Shown: positions 27,876 to 36,344, counted from the stretch's first letter. The stretch: 64,000 bases of DNA from JAXGRD01 sp040766105 (GCA_040766105.1 JAXGRD010000001.1:496001-560000); one strand, 5' to 3'. A program made the numbers and translations. The notes: a model not told the origin generated them from the letters alone.

Positions 27876-29651
27876 ATGTTGGATAACAAAAACATGAATG
27901 TCAAGGACTGGGTGCAAGGGGTAGCCGAGATGACCAAGCCCGACAAGGTGGTTTGGATTACCGGAGAAGAGTCCCAGTTGGAGGCACTGCGAAAGGAAGC
28001 TTGTGAGTCGGGAGAACTCATTAAGCTGAACCAAGAAAAACTTCCCGGTTGTTATCTTCACAGAACGGACGTGAGAGACGTTGCGCGAGTGGAAGACAGA
28101 ACCTTTATCTGCACTTCCGAAAAGGACAATGCAGGACCCACCAACAACTGGATGGATCCAAAGGAAATGTATGACAAGCTCTACAAGATCGCCACCGGTT
28201 CCATGCAGGGAAGAACCATGTACGTCATTCCCTTCTCCATGGGTGTGGTGGGGTCTCCCTTTGCCAAATACGGTGTAGAGGTGACCGACTCCATCTATGT
28301 TGTGTTGAACATGCACATTATGACCAGAATCGGCAATGCGGTTTTGGATGATTTGGGCGACAGCTCAGACTTCACCAAGTGCTTGCACTGCAAGGACCAG
28401 TTGGATCCGGAGAAGCGATACATTTCCCACTTCCCCGAAGACAACACCATCATTTCCGTGAACTCCGGTTACGGCGGAAATGTACTCTTAGGTAAAAAGT
28501 GCTTGGCGCTTCGTATTGCGTCTTATTTGGGAAAACAAGAGTCCTGGATGGCAGAGCACATGCTCATTTTAGGAATCGAAAATCCCCAGGGACAAATCAG
28601 ATATGTTGCAGCTGCATTTCCTTCGGCTTGCGGCAAGACGAACCTGGCAATGCTGGTTCCGCCCAAGGCCTATGTGGAAAGAGGCTGGAAGATTTACTGT
28701 GTAGGTGACGACATTGCTTGGCTGAGAGTGGCCGATGACGGTAGGCTTTGGGCCATCAATCCGGAAAACGGCTTCTTTGGCGTAGCCCCCGGAACCAACG
28801 AGAAATCCAATCCCAATGCCCTGGCATCCACAAGTTCCAACACCATCTTCACAAACGTGGTGCATAACTTGGACGATAACACAGTTTGGTGGGAGCGTCT
28901 GGACAAGAACCCACCTACAAACGCAGTTGACTGGAAGGGAAATCCTTGGAACGGCAAGGAATCGACGGAACCGGGAGCACATCCCAACTCCAGATTTACC
29001 GCACCGGCAATCAATTGTCCCGTCATCTCTACGGAGTTTGACAGCCCCAAGGGCGTGCCCATTTCCGCCATCATCTTCGGCGGCCGTCGTGCAAAGACAG
29101 CTCCTCTGGTGTACGAGTCCAGAGATTGGAATCACGGCGTGTTCGTGGGATCTATTATGGCGTCGGAAACCACTGCGGCAGCCACAGGCTCTGTAGGTGT
29201 AGTGAGAAGAGACCCCATGGCCATGCTTCCCTTCTGCGGATATCACATGGGTGATTATTGGCAGCACTGGATTGACATGGGCAAGAAGGTGGAACATCTT
29301 CCCAAGGTCTTTAACGTAAACTGGTTCCGTCTAGATGAAGAGGGTAACTTCATATGGCCCGGCTTCGGCGACAACCTCCGCGTACTGGAGTGGATTCTTC
29401 GAAGATGCGACGGTGCGGCAGACCCATGCGAATCCTGCGAAACACCCATCGGCCTCGTGCCGGAAGTGGACGACCTGTATCTGAAGGATGCGGACGTAAC
29501 GGAAGAAGCGGTCAAGGGGATTTTGGAAGTCGACAAGGAACTATGGAAAAAAGAAGCAGCCGAAATTGAGGAATATTACAAGCAGTTCGGCGACAGACTA
29601 CCGGAGGTATTGACGGAAGAATTGGAAAAACTGAAAGCAAATTTAGAATAG
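27876..29651 (+). CDS. pckG: Phosphoenolpyruvate carboxykinase (GTP)
   Basis: A 591-residue GTP-type PEPCK interconverting oxaloacetate and PEP. The signature PSACGKT, a modified P-loop with the reactive cysteine, lies at residues 249-255. Other blocks include GGYGGN-like SGYGGNVLLGKKCLALRIAS, and IFGGRRAKTAPLVYE with the arginines that bind substrate. The start at 27876 has GGAGG seven to nine bases upstream; a TTG at 27861 in the same frame overlaps that site and is rejected. In anaerobes this enzyme often runs in the anaplerotic or fermentative direction. Confidence 0.95.
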   Translation: MLDNKNMNVKDWVQGVAEMTKPDKVVWITGEESQLEALRKEACESGELIKLNQEKLPGCYLHRTDVRDVARVEDRTFICTSEKDNAGPTNNWMDPKEMYDKLYKIATGSMQGRTMYVIPFSMGVVGSPFAKYGVEVTDSIYVVLNMHIMTRIGNAVLDDLGDSSDFTKCLHCKDQLDPEKRYISHFPEDNTIISVNSGYGGNVLLGKKCLALRIASYLGKQESWMAEHMLILGIENPQGQIRYVAAAFPSACGKTNLAMLVPPKAYVERGWKIYCVGDDIAWLRVADDGRLWAINPENGFFGVAPGTNEKSNPNALASTSSNTIFTNVVHNLDDNTVWWERLDKNPPTNAVDWKGNPWNGKESTEPGAHPNSRFTAPAINCPVISTEFDSPKGVPISAIIFGGRRAKTAPLVYESRDWNHGVFVGSIMASETTAAATGSVGVVRRDPMAMLPFCGYHMGDYWQHWIDMGKKVEHLPKVFNVNWFRLDEEGNFIWPGFGDNLRVLEWILRRCDGAADPCESCETPIGLVPEVDDLYLKDADVTEEAVKGILEVDKELWKKEAAEIEEYYKQFGDRLPEVLTEELEKLKANLE

Positions 29652-29661
29652 GAGAAACGAT

Positions 29662-30981
29662 ATGAACTTTATTAGAGACGATGTCAGCACCCACGACAAT
29701 GTATATGACGTGCTGAAGGAGAGGGGCTTTATCGAACAGGTAACCCATGAGGAAGAAGTGCGTGACCTGCTTGGGAAGGAGAAAATAAAGTTCTATATCG
29801 GCTTTGACCCCACTGCGGATTCTCTTCACGTTGGACACTTCATGCAGGTCATCATCATGATGTACATGCAGAAATTCGGCCACACACCGGTGGTTCTCAT
29901 CGGCGGTGGGACCACCCTTATCGGTGACCCATCGGGAAGAACGGATCTTCGTACCATGATGACGCCGGAAACCATTGCGGAAAACGGAAAGGCCTTTAAG
30001 AAACTCTTCGAGCGCTTCATTGAGTTTGACGAGGAATACGAATACTACGGTGCACAGCCGGGGCAGACTGCCATTTCCAGCAAGGAAGTGGAGGACGGAA
30101 AGGCCATCTGCGTCAACAACTACGCCTGGCTGTCGGAACTGAAATACGTGGACTTTATCCGAGATATCGGCCGGCACTTTAGCGTCAACAACATGCTTCG
30201 TGCCGAGTGCTTTAAGCAGCGACTGGAGAAGGGACTCTCTTTCCTGGAGTTCAACTACATGCTCATGCAATCCTATGACTTCATGGTCATGGCAAGAGAC
30301 ATTGACTGCAAGATGCAGTTCGGCGGCAACGACCAGTGGTCCAACATCATCAGCGGTGTGGATCTCACCAGACGTGAAGTAGGCAAGCAGGTGTACGGCA
30401 TGACCTTTGCTCTGCTGACCACCAGCGAGGGAATCAAGATGGGCAAGACCCAGAAGGGTGCCCTGTGGTTGGAGCCTTCCAAGACATCCCCCTACGAGTT
30501 TTACCAGTACTGGAGAAACGTGGAGGATGCGGACGTGAACAAATGTCTTCGCATGCTCACCTTCCTGCCTATGGCTGAGGTAGAGGAACTATCTTCTCTG
30601 GAAGGGGCGGAAATCAATAAGGCAAAGGAAATTTTAGCCTTTGAAGTTACCAAGTTGGTCCATGGAGAAGCGGAAGCAACCAAGGCACGAGACGGCGCCA
30701 GAGCGGCATTCGGCGGATCGGGCAGTATGGATAATGTGCCTACCACAAAAATGGACAAGTCGGAATTTGAAGGAGAGGGAATCGGCGTGGTGACGCTGAT
30801 TAGCAAGCTGGGATTGGTCCCCAGCAACTCTGAAGGCTTCCGGACCATCAAACAGGGAGGCTTGACCGTTGCAAACGAAAAAGTCACGGATCCGAAGATG
30901 AACGTGACTTTGGAAATGTTCCAAGAAGGAAAGCTCCTCATTCAAAAGGGGAAAAAGACCTTTCACCAAGTGGAAATCTAA
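29662..30981 (+). CDS. tyrS: Tyrosyl-tRNA synthetase
   Basis: A 439-residue class I synthetase. The HIGH-type motif is in GFDPTADSLHVGHFMQ, the KMSKS-type motif is GIKMGKTQKGALWLE, and the tyrosine-binding region includes YMLMQSYDFMVMARDIDCKMQFGGNDQWSNI. A C-terminal S4 RNA-binding domain ends the protein (TIKQGGLTVANEKVTDP). It lies 10 bases after pckG with no T-box leader, so it must be read from upstream. Its stop is 10 bases from the convergent cardiolipin synthase gene. Confidence 0.96.
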   Translation: MNFIRDDVSTHDNVYDVLKERGFIEQVTHEEEVRDLLGKEKIKFYIGFDPTADSLHVGHFMQVIIMMYMQKFGHTPVVLIGGGTTLIGDPSGRTDLRTMMTPETIAENGKAFKKLFERFIEFDEEYEYYGAQPGQTAISSKEVEDGKAICVNNYAWLSELKYVDFIRDIGRHFSVNNMLRAECFKQRLEKGLSFLEFNYMLMQSYDFMVMARDIDCKMQFGGNDQWSNIISGVDLTRREVGKQVYGMTFALLTTSEGIKMGKTQKGALWLEPSKTSPYEFYQYWRNVEDADVNKCLRMLTFLPMAEVEELSSLEGAEINKAKEILAFEVTKLVHGEAEATKARDGARAAFGGSGSMDNVPTTKMDKSEFEGEGIGVVTLISKLGLVPSNSEGFRTIKQGGLTVANEKVTDPKMNVTLEMFQEGKLLIQKGKKTFHQVEI

Positions 30982-30991
30982 AAAACCATTG

Positions 30992-32527
30992 CTAAATCAG
31001 CGGTGCAATCAATCGCAAAGCTCTGCCGATGATTCTCTTCCAAAGAGGGAATTGTCGGCAGTCTTCTTGTGTGATCTCTTGGCTGATGTCCAGCGTTCGC
31101 TGAAAGTCCTCTTCAATACCGCTGATGACCGGATGGTCGTAAATAAAGGCACCGCACTCAAAGTGGAGGTACAGACTTCTGTAATCCAAGTTGGAAGTTC
31201 CCACCACCGCTTTCATATCATCGGAAATAAAGGTCTTTGCATGGATAAAGCCGGGGGTGTACTCATATATCTTCACCCCGGACGAAAGCAGTTCCGGGAA
31301 ATAAGTGCGGGCTAATAGGTAGGCGTAGGCCTTGTCGGGAATGTGGGGTACGATGATGGTGGTGTCCACCCCTCTCTCTGCCGCATATTTCAGAGCGGTG
31401 GCGGTTTCGTTGTCCAAAACCAAATAGGGGGTGGTGATATGCACGTAGTCCTTCGCCGTATACAGGATATCCAGATAGATGTGGGCAGCAATGGTTTGGT
31501 CGTCAAAGGGATTGTCACCGTAGGGCATGATGTATCCCCGGTTCTCTATTTGTGGGGGATGGAGAAGATAGGATCGGTAGTCCGGGTCATCTTCTCCCGC
31601 ATGCCAAAGTTGTAGGAAGAGAGTGGTGAATCCGTCTACCACCGGTCCGTCCATGCGAATGGCAACATCCTTCCAGTGGCCGAACTTTTCCTTTTCGTTG
31701 ATATATTCATCGGCCAAATTCACGCCGCCGGTGTAGGCCACCTTCCCGTCGATGACGGCAATTTTCCGATGGTCTCTGTTGTTTTGTACTGTAGAAAGAA
31801 GGGGCTTTGCTTTTAGGAAGGGTCGCGATTGGATTCCCAGCTCCTTTAGGTCATTTGCAAAGGACCTTGGCAGGGTGGAAAGACAGCCGATTCCGTCAAA
31901 GAGGACACGCACTTCTACGCCCACAGCCACCTTGGCGGCAAGGATGGATTCCACCGCATCCCACATCTTCCCCCTTTCCACAATGAAGTATTCTAAGAAG
32001 ATAAATCGTTCTGCCTTAGACAGGTCTTCCAGCAGTTCCACCCACATCTTCTCGCCCAAGGTAAAGTAGGTTACATCCTGGATGGGGTATACGGGTAGAC
32101 CACAGCATGCCTCGTTGTAGACGGCCATGTTGGCGATGGGCTTGTGGTTGGAAAGGAGCGATTCAAATACGTCCAAATCCTGTTCGTTGAGAACGGAGGT
32201 TGCCTCTTCGATGTGCTCCAGTTTTTTGCTGATTCTCCGAATTCCCGGTTGCAGCTGGATGAACAGGTAGAGAAATGCTCCGAAAATAGGGATGATAATT
32301 ACAGGGATAAACCACGTCAACTTAAAGGCGGGATTCTGTTGCCGGTTGATGATGTACAGCGCCAAGATGAGGCCGATTCCGGTGGACACAGCCGAGTAGT
32401 ACCTTGCGGTGCTCGCCGTATAGACAAACAAGGTCACAAGAAGGGTTGCCTGCGCGATGAGAAGCAAGGCGAAAATTACCGTTCTACCGAAGAAAAATTG
32501 TTGGCGTTTTACGTGGTTGTTGTTCAT
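30992..32527 (-). CDS. cls: Cardiolipin synthase
   Basis: A 511-residue membrane enzyme of the phospholipase D family joining two phosphatidylglycerols to cardiolipin. Two N-terminal membrane segments (FALLLIAQATLLVTLFV; WFIPVIIIPIFGAFLYLFI) precede two HKD motifs: DHRKIAVIDGKVAYTGG and HAKTFISDDMKAVVGTSNLDYRS. The start at 32527 follows AAAGGAG; a GTG at 32545 in frame would lie upstream of the predicted transcript start and is rejected. It has its own promoter. Confidence 0.93.
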   Translation of the reverse strand: MNNNHVKRQQFFFGRTVIFALLLIAQATLLVTLFVYTASTARYYSAVSTGIGLILALYIINRQQNPAFKLTWFIPVIIIPIFGAFLYLFIQLQPGIRRISKKLEHIEEATSVLNEQDLDVFESLLSNHKPIANMAVYNEACCGLPVYPIQDVTYFTLGEKMWVELLEDLSKAERFIFLEYFIVERGKMWDAVESILAAKVAVGVEVRVLFDGIGCLSTLPRSFANDLKELGIQSRPFLKAKPLLSTVQNNRDHRKIAVIDGKVAYTGGVNLADEYINEKEKFGHWKDVAIRMDGPVVDGFTTLFLQLWHAGEDDPDYRSYLLHPPQIENRGYIMPYGDNPFDDQTIAAHIYLDILYTAKDYVHITTPYLVLDNETATALKYAAERGVDTTIIVPHIPDKAYAYLLARTYFPELLSSGVKIYEYTPGFIHAKTFISDDMKAVVGTSNLDYRSLYLHFECGAFIYDHPVISGIEEDFQRTLDISQEITQEDCRQFPLWKRIIGRALRLIAPLI

Positions 32528-32548
32528 AGCATCTTCTCCTTTCACCCA

Positions 32549-32577
32549 TTATACGAGTGAAGGGGGAAGAAATCAAA
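32549..32577 (-). promoter_or_regulatory. Promoter of the cardiolipin synthase gene
   Basis: On the minus strand TTGATT (32572-32577), a 17-base spacer and a perfect TATAAT (32549-32554). The predicted start near 32542 leaves a leader of about 15 bases that just contains the ribosome binding site. Confidence 0.7.
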
Positions 32578-32583
32578 TGCTCG

Positions 32584-32612
32584 TTGATAAATAGCGACCT
32601 GTAAAGTAAACT
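32584..32612 (+). promoter_or_regulatory. Promoter of the ureohydrolase gene
   Basis: TTGATA at 32584-32589 and TAAACT at 32607-32612 with a 17-base spacer, about 22 bases ahead of the start codon and only a few bases from the divergent cls promoter. Confidence 0.5.
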
Positions 32613-32634
32613 ATATTTGTGGAAGGGAGAAGAT

Positions 32635-33567
32635 ATGATGTTAAAGAAAGATAAATATGCTTCTGATAAGGGGGCTTGGTGCGGGCTAAATCGACCGGAC
32701 CTGGAGGTCGGTGAAACCGATGCGGTCATCTTCGGGATTCCCTTTGATGAAGGGGTCAGTTATCGCTCCGGTGCGGCGGAAGGTCCCGGTGTGCTCCGCC
32801 AAAACACCTTTAGCTCATCGCCATTTACGGAAAGCTTTGAGAGTTTGGAGCACTTTACGGTTCACGACTGCGGGGACTTTATTGCCGAGAATCGAGATGC
32901 TCTCTTTGGGGAGGTGGCGGATTACGTCCGGGACTTAGTAAAAGGTGGTACCTTCTTTACTGCTATAGGCGGCGATCACTCGGTGACCATTCCCATTTTG
33001 CGTGGAATCGACGCTGTCCTCGAGGAAGACTTTGGCATCGTTCATATAGATGCCCACTTCGATTTGTGCGATACCCTGGAAGGAGATGCACTTTCTCATG
33101 GATCCGTTCACAGAAGATCTCTTGAGTTGGAAAACATCAGTGGTACCAACAATCTGTTCTTTGTAGGCATTCGCTCCATTGAGGCAGATGAATATGAATT
33201 TAAAAAGAACAATTTGGTGCAGGTTTACAGCGCAAAGGCATGCCATCGTTTGGGCATGGAGGTTGTTGCCAAAGATGCAATAGATAAGATGCGCAAGTTC
33301 AAGAAGGTCTATATTACGGTGGACATTGATTGCCTAGACCCTGCCTTCGCAGCAGGGACCGGGACGCCTCAGTTCGGGGGACTGTATAGCCGACAGCTGC
33401 TAGACCTGTTGGAATCACTGTTTCAAGAACTACCGGTCATTGGATTTGATGTGGTGGAAGTGGCACCGCCGTTGGACCCCTCCCTCACCTCCATGTTCGC
33501 GGCAAGGAAGATTATTACCGAGTGTTGGGGATACCAGGCGCGAAAGGTTGGGAAGTTAGGGGAGTAG
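32635..33567 (+). CDS. Ureohydrolase family protein (agmatinase/arginase-like)
   Basis: A 310-residue manganese enzyme of the arginase/agmatinase fold, which splits guanidino compounds to urea and an amine. The metal-binding blocks are complete: GGDHS (112-116, H115), DAHFD (D139, H141, D143) and DIDCLDPAFAAGTGTP near residue 230. LSHGSVHRR resembles the agmatinase loop more than the arginase one, so agmatine is the best guess; formimidoylglutamate or other guanidines are possible. The start at 32635 (ATGATG pair) follows AAGGGAGA. It is a single-gene unit with its own promoter. Confidence 0.85.
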   Translation: MMLKKDKYASDKGAWCGLNRPDLEVGETDAVIFGIPFDEGVSYRSGAAEGPGVLRQNTFSSSPFTESFESLEHFTVHDCGDFIAENRDALFGEVADYVRDLVKGGTFFTAIGGDHSVTIPILRGIDAVLEEDFGIVHIDAHFDLCDTLEGDALSHGSVHRRSLELENISGTNNLFFVGIRSIEADEYEFKKNNLVQVYSAKACHRLGMEVVAKDAIDKMRKFKKVYITVDIDCLDPAFAAGTGTPQFGGLYSRQLLDLLESLFQELPVIGFDVVEVAPPLDPSLTSMFAARKIITECWGYQARKVGKLGE

Positions 33568-33854
33568 AGAGGGAACAAGGACAGACTCCTGCAGGGCGTT
33601 ATTATGTATTGCCACCTCTTGGAACAGGAAAAATCCTAACAATTTCTTTTTTTGATGAAATTGTTATAAGTTTTTGACGAAATCTGGTCATTTTCCACAG
33701 CAAAATGCTTTCCTTGCCCACTGAGGGGAGAAATAGTTATGACATAAGATAATGTGGTAGTCAGATGTTATAACTTTGTTATAGCATCTGACCATGATAT
33801 GTAAGATTGTTTGAACTTTCGCTGGGTGGCATAGCATGGGGGCAAAAAATCTGT
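33568..33854. other. Non-coding region between ureohydrolase gene and rplM promoter
   Basis: 287 bases without a supported gene, AT-rich. It contains AACAATTTC (33638-33646) paired across 10 bases with GAAATTGTT (33657-33665), and a much larger dyad at 33760-33792 listed separately. The stem at 33638-33665 encloses a T-run in its loop, so it is not a classic terminator. Confidence 0.5.
33760..33792. repeat. 33-bp inverted repeat (15-bp arms, 3-base loop)
   Basis: Arms 33760-33774 (GTCAGATGTTATAAC) and 33778-33792 (GTTATAGCATCTGAC) pair over all 15 positions with a single G-T mismatch around the loop TTT. No T-run follows on either strand, so it is not an ordinary terminator. It lies about 60 bases upstream of the rplM -35 element. 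It could be an operator, a transcript-stabilising hairpin or a remnant of a mobile element. Confidence 0.8.
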
Positions 33855-33883
33855 TTGACATTAACCTCTCTATCGTATAGAAT
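33855..33883 (+). promoter_or_regulatory. Promoter of the rplM-rpsI operon
   Basis: A perfect TTGACA at 33855-33860, 17-base spacer and TAGAAT at 33878-33883. Transcription would start near 33890, leaving about 140 bases of leader before rplM. Confidence 0.8.
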
Positions 33884-33889
33884 ATTTTC

Positions 33890-34030
33890 GTGTCGCGCGC
33901 TAGGATGGAAAACCGTCCGGGGCAAGCGAAACTAAAAGATTTAGTCATGTCGAAACCGATCTTCTCACGGATCCCAGTAGGCAGCGCCGAAACCGATCGA
34001 AAGATCCCAGTAGGTAGGAAGGAAAGAAGA
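33890..34030 (+). ncRNA. Structured leader of rplM with two tandem hairpin units
   Basis: The leader can fold a 6-bp stem with an AAAA loop (33903-33908/33913-33918) and a second 6-bp stem ACTAAA/TTTAGT (33931-33945). Two similar units follow: CGAAACCGATC ... GATCCCAGTAGG at 33951-33981 and again at 33988-34014, with different loops (TTCTCACG and GAAA). Ribosomal protein operons are often controlled by leader RNA bound by their own product; L13 leaders are known in Firmicutes. Whether this is that element or a different one cannot be told by eye. Confidence 0.55.
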
Positions 34031-34459
34031 ATGAAATCATTTATCGCAAAACCTCATGAAGTGGAGCGCAAGTGGTACATTATCGATGCAGAGGGCAAGA
34101 CTCTCGGTCGTATGGCTACCGAAGCAGCCGCCATTCTCAGAGGAAAGAGAAAAGTAACCTACACTCCCCACGTTGACTGCGGTGACTATGTCATCATCAT
34201 CAATGCCGAGAAGGTTGCAGTAACCGGCAAAAAGAGAAAAGAAAAGATCTACAAGAGACATACCGGATATCCGGGCGGCCTCAGAGAGATGACCTTTGAA
34301 CAGTTAATGGAAAAGCATCCTACCGAAGTGGTAAGACATGCCGTTAAGGGCATGATGCCTACAGGCAAGCTGGGTAGACAGATGTACAAGAAGTTGAAGG
34401 TTTATGCAGGACCGGACCACGATCATGCAGCTCAGAAGCCTGAGACTTTGGATATTTAA
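34031..34459 (+). CDS. rplM: 50S ribosomal protein L13
   Basis: A 142-residue ribosomal protein, standard length, beginning MKSFIAKPHEVERKWYIIDA and carrying the family block KRHTGYPGGLREMTFEQLMEKHP and the C-terminal HDHAAQKPETLDI. The start at 34031 follows a purine-rich AGGAAGGAAAGAAGA; upstream in-frame starts would translate the structured leader and are rejected. It lies 18 bases ahead of rpsI, the usual pairing. Confidence 0.98.
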   Translation: MKSFIAKPHEVERKWYIIDAEGKTLGRMATEAAAILRGKRKVTYTPHVDCGDYVIIINAEKVAVTGKKRKEKIYKRHTGYPGGLREMTFEQLMEKHPTEVVRHAVKGMMPTGKLGRQMYKKLKVYAGPDHDHAAQKPETLDI

Positions 34460-34477
34460 GGAAGGGAGGAATCAAAA

Positions 34478-34873
34478 ATGGCAAAAATGCAGTATTTCGG
34501 TACAGGCCGAAGAAAATCTTCCGTTGCTAGAGTAAGATTAATCCCCGGAAAAGGCGACATCACTGTCAACAACAAGCCCTTGGATGATTACTTGGCTTTG
34601 GAAATCGTAAAGAGAGAGGTTAAGAGACCCTTCGAAATCGCAGGCTGTGAAGGCAAGTTCGACGTCATCGCTACCGTACACGGTGGCGGATACACCGGAC
34701 AGGCCGGTGCCCTGAGACACGGAATCTCCCGCGCCCTCTGCCAGGCTGATAGAGATGCTTACAGAGCAAACCTGAAGTCCGCAGGCTTCCTGACCAGAGA
34801 CTCCAGAATGAAGGAAAGAAAGAAGTACGGATTGAAAAAGGCGAGAAGAGCGAGCCAGTTCTCCAAGCGTTAA
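34478..34873 (+). CDS. rpsI: 30S ribosomal protein S9
   Basis: A 131-residue ribosomal protein with the family start FGTGRRKSSVARVRL, the GGGYTGQAGALRHGISRAL block and the conserved C-terminal tail ending KKARRASQFSKR, which reaches the P-site tRNA. GGAGG precedes the ATG. It ends the operon ahead of a strong terminator. Confidence 0.98.
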   Translation: MAKMQYFGTGRRKSSVARVRLIPGKGDITVNNKPLDDYLALEIVKREVKRPFEIAGCEGKFDVIATVHGGGYTGQAGALRHGISRALCQADRDAYRANLKSAGFLTRDSRMKERKKYGLKKARRASQFSKR

Positions 34874-34900
34874 TCAGATCCGCAATATGGACAATCCAGA

Positions 34901-34927
34901 AGACACCTCGAGAGGGGTGTCTTTTTT
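34901..34927 (+). terminator. Rho-independent terminator of rplM-rpsI
   Basis: AGACACC (34901-34907) pairs with GGTGTCT (34916-34922), extended by two inner pairs around a GAGA loop and followed by a T-run. The 30 bases 34900-34929 are identical to those at 50090-50119 behind the NhaC-type gene. Confidence 0.93.
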
Positions 34928-34929
34928 GT

Positions 34930-35155
34930 GGAGTGGGCGTTTTAACAATCGAACCAAAAGAAACTGCTTATTAAATAATCCTTTAATAATAGAAGTGCAA
35001 GTTGCAAAATATTAAAGAAAATCGAGAAATAATTTAATAACACTTGATGATATTAAGAAAGAAGATATATCGCCTGGAAAACTCAGGAATAATAATTATA
35101 TATTTCATGTTCCGATAATCGGGGAATACTCCGGACTTTTATAACTCGGGAATGA
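34930..35155. other. AT-rich gap at the left edge of the accessory block
   Basis: No gene with a ribosome binding site is seen. The only notable item is the 11-bp palindrome CCGATAATCGG at 35112-35122. The drop in GC begins right after the rpsI terminator, so this may be the boundary of acquired DNA; no tRNA or direct repeat marking an insertion end was found. Confidence 0.4.
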
Positions 35156-35178
35156 TGCCTCGAAAAGGGCGCCTTTTT
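35156..35178 (+). terminator. Weak terminator-like hairpin ahead of the fic promoter
   Basis: TGCCT (35156-35160) pairs with GGGCG (35167-35171), two of the five pairs being G-U, around a CGAAAA loop and followed by CCTTTTTAATT. It is the 3' end of nothing recognised here and may be a leftover of a deleted gene or a second stop behind rpsI. Confidence 0.4.
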
Positions 35179-35180
35179 AA

Positions 35181-35209
35181 TTGTAACTACCTTGCACTCG
35201 GGATATAAT
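35181..35209 (+). promoter_or_regulatory. Promoter of the fic gene
   Basis: TTGTAA at 35181-35186 and a perfect TATAAT at 35204-35209 with a 17-base spacer, 40 bases ahead of the chosen start. Confidence 0.7.
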
Positions 35210-35248
35210 AGGGTATCGAATTTAATTATGGTTTTGAAAGGACTTGCC

Positions 35249-35806
35249 ATGGTGGAGGAGAAGATAAGCAAAGAGGCTGCGGTACGGATGTTCGAGAGTG
35301 GAATCCTGGATGAGATAGCGCCCGGGAAGTTTTCCGCCTTAGCGGAAATTCATAAATGCCTTTTTGATGATATCTATGATTTTGCAGGCACTGTTCGCAC
35401 GGAAAACATTGCAAAAGGCGGCTTCCGTTTTGCTGCGGCGATGTATCTGGAGGCGGTACTGGAGAGTGTGGATAAGATGCCCCATAATACCTTTGAAGAA
35501 ATCATAAAAAAGTATGTTGAAATGAATATTGCTCACCCCTTCAGAGAGGGGAATGGGCGTAGCATGCGGATATGGTTGGATCTGATGTTGAAAAGCTCTA
35601 TTGGCCGAGTTGTTGATTGGAGTGCAGTAGATAAAAATGATTATCTACTGGCAATGGAGCGCAGCCCTATCAAGGACGTGGAAATCAGTCTGCTTTTGGA
35701 AAGTGCATTAACCGATAAAATAAACGACAGAGAAGTGTTCATGAAAGGTGTTGACGCAAGTTATCGCTATGAAGGCTATAATAGTTATAGGGCGGGAGAA
35801 CTATAG
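35249..35806 (+). CDS. fic: Fic-family protein adenylyltransferase, class III-like
   Basis: A 185-residue single-domain Fic protein. The catalytic loop HPFREGNGR is at 96-104 and matches HPFx[D/E]GNGRxxR. The C-terminus carries S171-x-x-x-E175-G176 (SYRYEG), which fits the inhibitory motif [S/T]xxxE[G/N]; in class III Fic proteins such as that of Neisseria this glutamate sits in the C-terminal helix and blocks ATP. Such proteins transfer AMP to a target protein. The start at 35249 follows GAAAGGA; longer versions overlap the promoter. The next gene is 21 bases on. Confidence 0.88.
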   Translation: MVEEKISKEAAVRMFESGILDEIAPGKFSALAEIHKCLFDDIYDFAGTVRTENIAKGGFRFAAAMYLEAVLESVDKMPHNTFEEIIKKYVEMNIAHPFREGNGRSMRIWLDLMLKSSIGRVVDWSAVDKNDYLLAMERSPIKDVEISLLLESALTDKINDREVFMKGVDASYRYEGYNSYRAGEL

Positions 35807-35827
35807 AGAAAAGAAAGAGTAGCAATT

Positions 35828-36256
35828 ATGGGATTAATGGATCTTGCAAGTAATAAATCCTTATGGCGAGGATTGGACTACTATGAAGAAAAAAAGGTAC
35901 AAGAGTTGGTACGACTTAGTGAGTATGAATTCTCAGGAGCTGTTAATGGGAGACAGAAAGAGCCATATCAAGTATTTATTAATACAAAGAACCCAAGAAA
36001 GTCCAGCTGCACTTGCCCCTTTGCAAAAGGTCGTAGAGTCATATGCAAACATATGATTGCCATGTACTTTTCTGTTTTTCCAAAGGAAGCAGAAGAGCTG
36101 ATAAGACAGGCGAAAGAATACGAGGCAGAAGAAGAACAAAGGTGGCAGGAAGAATGCAAAGAGATTGAAGAACTTATTGATAAATTGTCTGTAGAAGAGC
36201 TAAAAAATATGCTGCTTGGTTACATGATAGAAGAGCGGGAGCGAGAGTATTGGTAG
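35828..36256 (+). CDS. SWIM zinc-finger protein
   Basis: A 142-residue protein with a complete SWIM motif: C61-x-C63, nine residues, C73-x-H75 in CTCPFAKGRRVICKHMIAMYF. SWIM domains bind DNA or proteins through zinc. The C-terminal half is a highly charged helix (EYEAEEEQRWQEECKEIEELIDKL). The first residues MGLMDLASNKSLWRGLDYYE are shared in style with other small SWIM proteins of Firmicutes. It directly follows fic and probably shares its transcript; whether it modulates the Fic enzyme is unknown. Confidence 0.82.
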   Translation: MGLMDLASNKSLWRGLDYYEEKKVQELVRLSEYEFSGAVNGRQKEPYQVFINTKNPRKSSCTCPFAKGRRVICKHMIAMYFSVFPKEAEELIRQAKEYEAEEEQRWQEECKEIEELIDKLSVEELKNMLLGYMIEEREREYW

Positions 36257-36344
36257 GATGATAAATTGATCCTGCGGATTATGGAGAAGAGAATGTAAAA
36301 ACTTAAATTTTTGATTTAAGTTTCGCGAATAAAATTTAAGATTC

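Noticed and set aside
33688..33948. Minus-strand frame of 86 codons over the rplM promoter
   Set aside because: It overlaps a strong promoter, the 33-bp dyad and part of the leader and has no ribosome binding site.
35083..35271. Minus-strand small frame that might be a Fic antitoxin (VbhA-like)
   Set aside because: It lies over the fic promoter and start, has no binding site and no inhibitory motif; the Fic protein carries its own inhibitory motif.
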